The notes below the pieces were generated by a model, which was not told the origin of the DNA, made no database searches, and saw nothing but the letters and a program-made list of their open reading frames with translations. From contig DASRCB010000168.1 in the NCBI GenBank assembly GCA_035653295.1, positions 1-11,354 on the forward strand: a stretch of 11,354 nt of DNA, written 5' to 3'. The DNA is from DASRCB01 sp035653295. GTDB taxonomy: Bacteria > Acidobacteriota > Terriglobia > Bryobacterales > Bryobacteraceae. Positions 1 through 7,156 of the stretch are shown here, one piece after another; positions within the stretch are counted from its first letter, which is position 1; each line of letters begins with the position of its first letter. The translations under genes were made by a program, and so were the position numbers.

Positions 1-32
1 ACATCGAGACCTACAAATCGTACTTTAGACAT

Positions 33-126
33 GAGCGACCAACTCCTTTCGTATGCGGCTCTGCGCCGCTGGATTCACCTCTTCGCAGCGTAACCCGCGC
101 TACTGCGAATCGGCGGTTGGTCGCTC
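33..126. repeat. 94-bp structured inverted-repeat element
   Basis: The left arm GAGCGACCAAC (33-43) and right arm GTTGGTCGCTC (116-126) are perfect reverse complements over 11 bp. If one G indel is allowed, the match extends to an outer ATG/CAT. The interior contains two more hairpins: GCGGC (55-59) with GCCGC (65-69), and TTCGCAG (82-88) with CTGCGAA (103-109). The whole therefore folds as a closed outer stem carrying two inner stem-loops, resembling a small structured RNA or a MITE-like element. No transposase gene and no clear target-site duplication were seen. Its nature is inference; only the pairing is directly visible. Confidence 0.5.
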
Positions 127-268
127 CATAATGACTAAGCGCCCGCGGCGAAACTGCTCTGCCGCCGGATCGGGAATAGTCTCCTGTTTGGAGGCACATA
201 CAGGAAACCGGGTAGGTCTGTTTTGTGAGATGATGGGCGGCATCGCAGCACATCATTGCAGGCGCAAT

Positions 269-574
269 ATGCCCTCCCTACCGGAGTTCTCGGATTTCGA
301 GCGCTGGTCACCGCAGGAGTTGCGGCAGGCCGAGCGGGTCGCCATGGAGTTCCTTCAGGAGAACGTTGCGGGAATTGCCGACACCTTCGACCAGCGAATC
401 GGGCTGCTGCGGCGGCTGACCGGCATGATGCGATCGGAAGACTCCACCTTCGAGGACCGCATGCTGTACCTGTCCCTGCTGGACGAGATCGCGACCTCGA
501 TCAGCGAGAGCGCGCGGGATTTTTTCAATATCGGCTCCGGCCCCCGGGTGGCGAAGCTCATTCGCGACGAGTAA
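269..574 (+). CDS. Small hypothetical helical protein
   Basis: This gene encodes about 101 residues with no family that I recognise. The sequence is charged and looks largely alpha-helical, with runs such as SPQELRQAERVAMEFLQEN and RMLYLSLLDEIATSIS. It has no signal peptide, membrane segment or cysteine cluster, so it is probably cytoplasmic. The ATG at 269 is chosen because AGGCG lies about 6 nt upstream and the recognisable helical protein begins just after it. In-frame ATGs at 230, 131 and 53 are open too, but the sequence they add is cysteine- and arginine-rich and unprotein-like, and the one at 53 lies within the inverted-repeat element. The gene converges on the tlpA-like gene with only 6 bp between stop codons. 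Reading-frame reality is fairly likely; the start is uncertain. Confidence 0.55.
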   Translation: MPSLPEFSDFERWSPQELRQAERVAMEFLQENVAGIADTFDQRIGLLRRLTGMMRSEDSTFEDRMLYLSLLDEIATSISESARDFFNIGSGPRVAKLIRDE

Positions 575-580
575 CTCGGA

Positions 581-1121
581 TCACTTCAGTAAACGATCGA
601 TCACAGCATTGATTTCGAAGTCGGCGGGCTTGCCTTCGGGCGGAGCGGCCCACATGAAGTCATCCTGTATCATCCCGTTGCTGTCGACGAAGAACAGGTG
701 CGGGACGTCGATGTGCGGGTTGTCCGGAGTGGCGTTGAAGTAGCTGGCGGTCATCTGGCTGCAGTCGAACAGAACGGGGTGGGTGACGTTGTATTTCCGG
801 ATAAACCCGCCGACAGTCTGCTGATTGTCAGGCGGCAGAACGACGGACAGGATGGAGATCTTATTTCCGTAATGGGCCGCGACCTTCTCGAGGGTAACGG
901 CCAGCTCCTGGCAGTGCTCGCAGCGCGTAGACATGATCTCGATGATGAGCGGCTTTCCGCGGTAGTCGAGGATGTCATGGTAATGCGACTGGGAGTCCGG
1001 GAGCGCGAAGCTGGGGGCGCGCCGGGGCGCGTCCGCGGCGGAAAGGGCAGCGGCGAGGAACGTGGTGGCCAGGGCCAGGCGGGCTAAGAGCCCGCCGCAG
1101 GCTGGGAGCCTGCCCCACATT

Positions 1122-1129
<8 letters not shown>
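581..1129 (-). CDS. TlpA/AhpC-TSA-like secreted thioredoxin-fold protein
   Basis: The predicted protein has 182 residues. An N-terminal hydrophobic stretch (about residues 10-32, ending ALSAADA) looks like a type I signal peptide or membrane anchor, so it probably acts outside the cytoplasmic membrane. The mature part has the thioredoxin fold: the active-site motif is CEHC (C70-C73, after IIEIMSTR), and DVPHLF carries the expected cis-proline at P143. An extra cysteine at C123 is not part of the core motif. This family reduces disulfides or serves as a periplasmic peroxiredoxin-like protein; CEHC resembles the CxHC site of thioredoxin-like proteins, but the substrate is unknown. The start at 1129 follows a GAGG sequence by about 9 nt and overlaps the mtnA stop by 8 nt, implying coupled translation as last gene of the operon. 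Codons 4-18, including part of the signal peptide, are made by a 41-bp palindromic repeat. A second ATG, at codon 4, lies at the element edge. Confidence 0.8.
1078..1118 (+). repeat. 41-bp double-hairpin palindromic (REP-like) element, copy 1
   Basis: Two perfect adjacent hairpins are visible. GGCGGGCT (1078-1085) pairs with AGCCCGCC (1089-1096) across loop AAG, and GCAGGCT (1097-1103) pairs with AGCCTGC (1107-1113) across loop GGG; CCCAC follows. A second copy of the same length and orientation is at 3325-3365. This copy lies inside the signal-peptide coding part of the TlpA-like gene, which is read from the opposite strand, where it encodes roughly WGRLPACGGLLAR. Interpretation as an interspersed REP-type element is inference from structure and recurrence. 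Confidence 0.75.
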
Positions 1130-2158
<1,029 letters not shown>

Positions 2159-2162
<4 letters not shown>

Positions 2163-2902
2163 TTCGTATTGGAGTAAATCAGGGCGACAAACTGGGTGAG
2201 ATTGAAGCCGGCGTGCATCAGGAACGCGGGGATGTTTGAGCCGGTGCGGTACCGCGCCCATCCGAAAACGACGCCCACGGTCGAGATCAGCACGATCTGC
2301 TGCCATGCCCAGTGATATTCAGGACCGTGGAGCGCGCCGAAAAGCACGCCTGCCAGGATGATACCGGCCGCGATACCGAGCGTACGCATGAGAATCGGCA
2401 TCAGAAAGCCGCGGAAGACGAGTTCCTCGCAGAACGGGCCAAGCGCGACCACGAGGACGCCGAGGGAGATGATCGCTCCGCGCGAACGCAGCATATCCTG
2501 GAACGGCAGGGGAATTTCGGGCGCTTTCAGCGCGACGCCAAGCAGGCCGATGAATACGGCGAGGAACATACCGGCGACGGCGTAAGTGATCCAGTGCGGC
2601 CGCGCGGGTCCAAAGCCCATGGCCGGCCAGAACGGGCGGCGGTAGCGGCTGCGGATGATGATGTACAGGGCGCCGATGATAAGGACGTAGAGAATGCACT
2701 GCGCGAGCACGAGCTCGGTAGCCTGCGCGAACAGATGGCTCATGTGAAGCAGCGCGGTGGCCGCCATCGCGATCAGCAGGCTGAGGAAGGCGAAGGCCAC
2801 GAACATGACGACGTCCAACCAGGACCAGAAGGCGCCGTTTCGCGGTTCGGGCGGAATTTCATACTCGGACGCCGGGAACGGCTGCGGGTCCTGGGGCGTC
2901 AT
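2159..2902 (-). CDS. CPBP-family intramembrane glutamic endopeptidase
   Basis: This 247-residue polytopic membrane protein has the three conserved motifs of the CPBP (CAAX protease and bacteriocin-processing, Abi/Rce1-like) family: EELVFR (E159, E160, R164), FGALH (F188, H192) and HAGFN (H230, N234). A short proline-rich cytoplasmic N-terminus is followed by hydrophobic segments at about 30-52, 63-83, 105-125, 142-157, 176-191 and 203-214. The family cleaves substrates within or near the membrane, or acts in bacteriocin self-immunity, and its active residues lie in membrane helices. The substrate here cannot be deduced. The start at 2902 forms an ATGA overlap with the upstream gene and has GAGG about 8 nt before it. 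Its place between a deoxyhypusine-synthase-like gene and mtnA gives no obvious functional clue. Confidence 0.88.
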
Positions 2903-3831
2903 TCGTCGGCCTCGATGAGGGCGGCGGCGAGAAGCGGGATGGTGAGCTCGTGGTGACCGGTGATTTCGTAGCCGTGCCCCCCGGCGCCGGCGTGAGGCCG
3001 GTGAACGACGTTGTTTCGAGGGCGGTAATGCTGGAGAAAGTCGAGATTAACGGTGGTGAAGTCGCGCAGCGGGTGGCAGAGGTTGCGGACCGCGGACACA
3101 GCTTTCAGGAAGACTTCGGGCAGAATGACGGCCGAACCGGCGTTGATGTAAACGCCGCCGTCGTGCAGGTCGCGGACGAGCGAGCAGAACAGGCGGAAAT
3201 CGCGGTGCGTGGCCGCGCCGAGGGCGGCGGGGTCGCAGGAGGGGTGGATGTGCGGGGTGTCCGTACCGATCGCGACGTGAACGGTGACGGGAATGCGGCG
3301 CGCATAGGCCTGCGCGAGGACGGAGGCGGGCTGAAGGCCGGCCGCAGGCTGAAGGCCTGCCCCACAGGATTCGCCTAAGCCCATGTCCGGTCTCACGGAC
3401 GCGTTCAGGTTCTCTTTAGCGAGGCCGAACTGCCCATTCGGGAGGACCGCTTCCACGTCTTCGCTGGTGTGGCCGGCGAGGGCGATCTCGTAATCGTGGA
3501 TGGCGGCGGCGCCGTTCATGGCGAATGCCGTCGCGTAGCCGCGCTGCATGAGATCAATGAGCACGGGGGCGAGGCCGCATTTGATGACGTGGCCACCGAG
3601 GCCCCAGATGATGGCCCGCTTGCGGCGGCGCGCTTCGCGCATGGCCTCGAGGATGGCGCGGAAGCTGTTGCCGGCGAGGATCGAGGGCAGGGAATCGATC
3701 AGGGCGGAGACGCCGGAGCCCTTGCGATACGGGTTCGCGAACTGGTCGACGCGCACTTTTCCGCCGCGTTCGGCCAGGGGGACGGTATGGAGGCCGGTAA
3801 AGTCGAGGGGCTCGACCGAATAGCGGCTCAT
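2899..3831 (-). CDS. Conserved hypothetical protein, deoxyhypusine-synthase-like fold
   Basis: The 310-residue product is soluble, with no signal peptide or membrane span. It has a nucleotide-binding-like glycine-rich stretch (IIWGLGGHVIKCGLAP, about 74-89) followed by MNGAAAIHDYE (105-115). This pattern recalls the NAD-binding deoxyhypusine synthase superfamily and the related conserved domain of LOR/SDH-type ornithine/arginine enzymes. A second conserved-looking half contains GTDTPHIHP (189-197), GGVYINAGSAVILPE (225-239) and a His/Gly-rich C-terminus, GGHGYEITGHHE. The catalytic lysine context WGK of true deoxyhypusine synthases is not visible, so that activity is doubtful; the family call rests on recall. 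Residues 156-169 (GAGLQPAAGLQPA region) come from a 41-bp palindromic repeat and look like an in-frame insertion. The start forms an ATGA overlap with the uvrA stop, and the stop overlaps the next gene likewise. Confidence 0.75.
   Translation of the reverse strand: MSRYSVEPLDFTGLHTVPLAERGGKVRVDQFANPYRKGSGVSALIDSLPSILAGNSFRAILEAMREARRRKRAIIWGLGGHVIKCGLAPVLIDLMQRGYATAFAMNGAAAIHDYEIALAGHTSEDVEAVLPNGQFGLAKENLNASVRPDMGLGESCGAGLQPAAGLQPASVLAQAYARRIPVTVHVAIGTDTPHIHPSCDPAALGAATHRDFRLFCSLVRDLHDGGVYINAGSAVILPEVFLKAVSAVRNLCHPLRDFTTVNLDFLQHYRPRNNVVHRPHAGAGGHGYEITGHHELTIPLLAAALIEADE
3325..3365 (+). repeat. 41-bp double-hairpin palindromic (REP-like) element, copy 2
   Basis: This copy has the same order, spacing and orientation as the one at 1078-1118. 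GGCGGGCT (3325-3332) faces GGCCGGCC (3336-3343), an imperfect stem, and GCAGGCT (3344-3350) faces GGCCTGC (3354-3360); both loops are GAA. CCCAC again closes the element and A follows. It lies inside the deoxyhypusine-synthase-like gene and, with the flanking base, adds exactly 42 bp, or 14 codons. Read from the gene strand it gives two near-repeats of the peptide AGLQPA. Confidence 0.72.
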
Positions 3832-6596
3832 GAAGCCATCTTCCGGGTGGCGGGCAATACCTTTTCGAGAGCGCGGGCGGTGTGGCTGGCGGGAGCGGAG
3901 AGGATGTCCTCGGGGGCGCCGACGGCTACGACGCGTCCGCCGCGCTCGCCGCCTTCGGGGCCAAGATCGATGATCCAGTCGGCCGATTTGACTACGTCGA
4001 GGTTGTGCTCGATCACCAGCACGGTGTTGCCGAGATCGACCAGGCGCTGGAGGACTAAGAGCAGATGCTTCACATCATCGAAGTGCAGGCCGGTGGTGGG
4101 CTCGTCGAGGATGTACAGCGTGCGGCCGGTTTGGCGGCGGCTGAGCTCTTTCGAGAGCTTGATGCGCTGGGCTTCGCCGCCGGACAGTGTGGTGGAGGAC
4201 TGGCCGAGGTGGATGTAGCCGAGGCCGACGTCGGCCAGGGTCTGGAGCTTGGCCTTGATCTGCGGAAAATTCTCGAGCAGCGGGAGCGCGTCTTCGACCG
4301 TGGATTCGAGCAGGTCCGCGATGGACAAGCCCTTGTATTTCACTTCGAGGGTTTCGCGGTTGTAGCGCCGGCCGCGGCAGACGTCGCAGGTGACGTAGAC
4401 GTCCGGCAGGAAATTCATCTCGATGCGCTTCAGGCCGTCGCCCTGGCAGGCCTCGCATCGGCCACCCTTCACGTTGAAGCTGAAGCGGCCGGCCTTGTAG
4501 CCGCGCTCGCGCGACTGCGGCAGCATTGCGTAGAGCTCGCGAATGGGCGTGAACAACCCGGTGTAGGTGGCGGGGTTGGAGCGCGGTGTGCGGCCGATGG
4601 GCGACTGGTCGATTTCAATGACCTTGTCGACGAGATCGGCGCCAAGCAGCGCCTCGTGCGCGCCGGGTTCGGAGCGGCTGCCGTATACGGCCTGCGCGAG
4701 CGCGCGGTAGAGGATGTCATTCACGAGGGTCGATTTGCCGCTGCCTGAAACACCGGTTACGACAGTGAACGTGCCCAGCGGGAAATCGACGGTGACGTTC
4801 TTGAGGTTGTGCTCGCGCGCGCCTTTCACCACCAGGCTTTTGCCGTTGCCTCGCCGGCGCTGAGCGGGAATCTCGATGCGGCACGCGCCGGAGAGATACT
4901 GCCCGGTGAGGGAGCGCTGATTGCTTTCGATCTGGCGCGGCGGACCGCTGGCCACAAGGTCGCCGCCGAGCCGTCCGGCGCCGGGGCCGAGGTCGATCAC
5001 GTAATCGGCGCGCTCAATGGTCTCGGCGTCGTGCTCGACCACGAGTACGGTATTGCCGAGGTCGCGCAAATGGCCGAGAGTGTCGAGCAGCCGGTCGTTA
5101 TCGCGCGGGTGCAGGCCGATGGACGGTTCGTCGAGAACATACAGGACGCCGCGCAGTTTGGAGCCGATTTGCGTCGCCAGCCGGATGCGCTGCGCCTCAC
5201 CGCCGGAGAGCGTGGCCGCGGAACGGGCGAGGTCCAGATACTCGAGGCCAACAGCGGTGAGGAACTCGAGGCGATTGCGGATCTCTTCGACTACACGGCC
5301 GGCGATCTGCTGCTCGCGCTCGTTGAACTGCCAGGCGCGGATGGTCTGCAGGGCGCGCGAGATGGCCATGGCCGTTAGTTCGCCGATGCCGATGTCCTTC
5401 ACGGTGACGGCGAGGCTGCTGGCCTTCAAACGCTGGCCGCGGCAGTCGGGGCACGTGGTGGGCGACATGTACTCGGAGAGCCAGTCGCGGTAGCCTTCGC
5501 TGGCCTCTTCGAGGGTCTCGTTCAGGATTTTCAGGATGCCCGGGAAGCCCTGGCCACCCTCCAGCAGTAGGCGCTGCGTGGCCTCGGGCAGGCTGGAAAA
5601 GGGTTTTTTGAGGTTAATGCGCAGGCGGGATGCGGCTTCGCGCAGTTGTTCGCACATCCACGTGGAGGAGGAGCCTGGGCCGAGGCCGCCGTCGAGCAGA
5701 GGCTTGGAGGGGTCGACGATGACCTTCACCGGATCGAAGCTCCACTTGCTGCCCAGACCGCTGCAGGTGGGGCAAGCGCCGAAGGGGCTGTTGAAGGAGA
5801 AGGAGCGCGGCTCGAGCTGCGGCACGCTGGCGCCGCAATTGGGGCAGGCGAGTTTCTGCGAGTACAGCCGCTCGTCGCCGTTTACGACGGCGATGGTGAC
5901 GAGGCCGCTGGCGAGCCGGGCGGCGGTTTCGATCGAAGCTTCAAGGCGCTTCTCGATGCCCGCTCGGATCAGCAGGCGATCGACAACGACCTCGATGGTG
6001 TGGTTCTTCCGGCGATCGAGCGGGATTTCCTCATCGAGCGAGCGCAGCTCGCCGTCGATGCGCGCGCGGAGAAACCCCTGGCGGGCGAGCTTCTCCAGAT
6101 CCTTCTTGTATTCGCCTTTGCGGCCGCGGACGATCGGCGCGAGAACCATCACGCGCTCCTCGGTTTCGAGCGCCATCACCTGCTGCAGGATCTGCTCGGT
6201 GCTCTGACGCGAAATTTCGATGTTGCAGGTGGGGCAGTGCGGCACACCGAGGGAGGAGTAAAGCACGCGCAGGTAATCGTAGATTTCGGTGATGGTGCCG
6301 ACCGTGGATCGCGGGCTTCGACCGGTGGTCTTTTGCTCGATGGAAATCGCGGGGCTGAGCCCGTCGATGGAATCGACGTCGGGCCGCTCCATTTGGTCCA
6401 GGAACTGGCGTGCGTAGGGCGAGAGGGTCTCGACGTAGCGGCGCTGGCCCTCGGCGTAGATGGTATCGAAGGCGAGGGTAGACTTGCCCGATCCGCTCAG
6501 CCCGGTGATCACGGTGAGGGTATTGCGGGGGATCTCCACATCGATATTTTTGAGGTTGTGGTGACGTGCCCCGTGCACTGTGATGTGGTCAAGCAT
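3828..6596 (-). CDS. uvrA: Excinuclease ABC subunit A (UvrA)
   Basis: UvrA is the damage-sensing ATPase of bacterial nucleotide excision repair; it dimerises, scans DNA and loads UvrB. The product from the ATG at 6596 has 922 residues, a normal length. In order it shows: first Walker A GLSGSGKST (32-40); zinc site with CPNC (251-254) and CPTC (275-278); first ABC signature LSGGEAQRIRL (463-473) and Walker B LYVLDEPSIGLH (485-496); second Walker A GVSGSGKST (615-623); zinc site CEAC (714-717) with CDVC (737-740); second signature LSGGEAQRIKL (804-814) and Walker B LYILDEPTTGLH (827-838). The frame stays open to 7220, but MLDHITVHGARHHNLKN is the family N-terminus and the upstream part is translated repeat DNA. 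It is the first gene of a five-gene overlapping operon. No clear Shine-Dalgarno precedes 6596, and I saw no LexA-type box. Confidence 0.96.
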   Translation of the reverse strand: MLDHITVHGARHHNLKNIDVEIPRNTLTVITGLSGSGKSTLAFDTIYAEGQRRYVETLSPYARQFLDQMERPDVDSIDGLSPAISIEQKTTGRSPRSTVGTITEIYDYLRVLYSSLGVPHCPTCNIEISRQSTEQILQQVMALETEERVMVLAPIVRGRKGEYKKDLEKLARQGFLRARIDGELRSLDEEIPLDRRKNHTIEVVVDRLLIRAGIEKRLEASIETAARLASGLVTIAVVNGDERLYSQKLACPNCGASVPQLEPRSFSFNSPFGACPTCSGLGSKWSFDPVKVIVDPSKPLLDGGLGPGSSSTWMCEQLREAASRLRINLKKPFSSLPEATQRLLLEGGQGFPGILKILNETLEEASEGYRDWLSEYMSPTTCPDCRGQRLKASSLAVTVKDIGIGELTAMAISRALQTIRAWQFNEREQQIAGRVVEEIRNRLEFLTAVGLEYLDLARSAATLSGGEAQRIRLATQIGSKLRGVLYVLDEPSIGLHPRDNDRLLDTLGHLRDLGNTVLVVEHDAETIERADYVIDLGPGAGRLGGDLVASGPPRQIESNQRSLTGQYLSGACRIEIPAQRRRGNGKSLVVKGAREHNLKNVTVDFPLGTFTVVTGVSGSGKSTLVNDILYRALAQAVYGSRSEPGAHEALLGADLVDKVIEIDQSPIGRTPRSNPATYTGLFTPIRELYAMLPQSRERGYKAGRFSFNVKGGRCEACQGDGLKRIEMNFLPDVYVTCDVCRGRRYNRETLEVKYKGLSIADLLESTVEDALPLLENFPQIKAKLQTLADVGLGYIHLGQSSTTLSGGEAQRIKLSKELSRRQTGRTLYILDEPTTGLHFDDVKHLLLVLQRLVDLGNTVLVIEHNLDVVKSADWIIDLGPEGGERGGRVVAVGAPEDILSAPASHTARALEKVLPATRKMAS

Positions 6597-6621
6597 GGGA
6601 TTACGGGCGGGGGATCGCTCT

Positions 6622-6627
6622 ATTGTA
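6622..6627 (-). promoter_or_regulatory. Possible -10 box for the uvrA operon
   Basis: On the minus strand TACAAT lies about 25 nt upstream of the chosen uvrA start, matching the sigma-70 -10 consensus at five of six bases. No good -35 hexamer is seen 16-18 bp further upstream, where the sequence is GC-rich and merges with the repeat array. The implied 5' leader would be only about 20 nt, without a clear ribosome site. It is a candidate only. Confidence 0.3.
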
Positions 6628-6693
6628 CCAGGGGCGGCCGGGCGGGGCAGTGATTCTCGCACGAACGAAGCTGGCGATGTTGTTGATTCTGTT

Positions 6694-6749
6694 CGCTGGC
6701 CCGTGGTCCGTGTCCGTCGCCCGTGGCCCGTGGTCCGTGGCCCGTCGTC
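6694..6749 (+). repeat. Heptamer array 1 (longest)
   Basis: Consecutive units read CGCTGGCC, CGTGGTC, CGTGTC, CGTCGCC, CGTGGCC, CGTGGTC, CGTGGCC and CGTCGTC, ahead of the shared tail CGCTGGTT. The CGTGGYC consensus with occasional 6- and 8-mers suggests growth and loss by slippage. Confidence 0.75.
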
Positions 6750-6839
6750 CGCTGGTTGGGGCCGGCGTCGCGTGCTGGGGCTTGCGGCTGCGGCTTGTGG
6801 GTTTCTGCACGAGCGAAGCTGGCCATGTTGTTGAAAAGC

Positions 6840-6873
6840 CGTGGTCCGATTCCGTGGCCCGTGGTCCGTGGTC
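6840..6873 (+). repeat. Heptamer array 2
   Basis: Units are CGTGGTC, CGATTC, CGTGGCC, CGTGGTC and CGTGGTC, followed by the same tail CGCTGGTT as in array 1. The CGATTC hexamer is shared with array 3, so modules 2 and 3 are closer relatives. Confidence 0.72.
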
Positions 6874-6966
6874 CGCTGGTTGGGGGGCGTCGTCGCGTGC
6901 TGGGGCCCAGGGCTGCCGCTCGTGGGTTTCTGCACGAACGAAGTTGGCGATGTTGTTGGAAAGGGT

Positions 6967-6986
6967 TGTGGTCCGATTCCGTCGTC
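6967..6986 (+). repeat. Heptamer array 3 (shortest)
   Basis: Only three units remain: TGTGGTC, CGATTC and CGTCGTC, then CGCTGGTC. This is the most reduced and diverged of the three arrays. Confidence 0.65.
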
Positions 6987-7156
6987 CGCTGGTCGGGAGC
7001 CGCCGTCGGCTGTTGGCGCGTACGGCCGCGGCAGCCATTTTCGGCAAGAACGTCGATTTCTTTGACGGCATTTTGCAGACGTGGAGCCCCCCTTTCTATG
7101 CACATTCTGCGACACGGGTGGGCGGCTGCAACAGGTTGAGCGCGGCAAGCTGCTGA

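Larger units (their letters stand above)
6654..7052. repeat. Modular tandem repeat with heptamer arrays, upstream of uvrA
   Basis: Three diverged modules and a fragment of a fourth occur in direct orientation. Each starts with a core like GCACGAACGAAG, at 6659, 6807, 6932 and (degenerate) 7044, giving periods of 148, 125 and 112 bp. In the three full modules the core continues as YTGGCGATGTTGTTG (C for G once). A run of CGTGGTC/CGTGGCC-type heptamers comes next, then a tail starting CGCTGGTTGGGG and, in the first two modules, running on to GTGGGTTTCTG. Period differences reflect mostly heptamer number. The region fills nearly all of the 560-bp gap between uvrA and the next gene. I see no gene here: several frames on both strands lack stops merely because the repeat is poor in TA-containing triplets. 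Its relation to known repeat families is not established. Confidence 0.8.

Noticed and set aside
53..268. Longer form of the small gene starting at 53, 131 or 230
   Set aside because: The added residues are Cys/Arg-rich and unconvincing, the first start lies in a structured repeat, and none has a well-placed ribosome site.
2163..2306. 48-codon upstream extension of mtnA
   Set aside because: It overlaps the membrane-protease gene and lies before the normal MtnA N-terminus, which starts at the ATGA overlap.
6654..7052. CRISPR array
   Set aside because: Repeats are long and diverged, spacers are not unique and vary by heptamer number, and no cas genes are present.
6623..7156. Plus- and minus-strand open frames across the repeat region as separate genes
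   Set aside because: Several frames on both strands are open because the repeat lacks stop triplets; translations are low-complexity and mutually shadowing.
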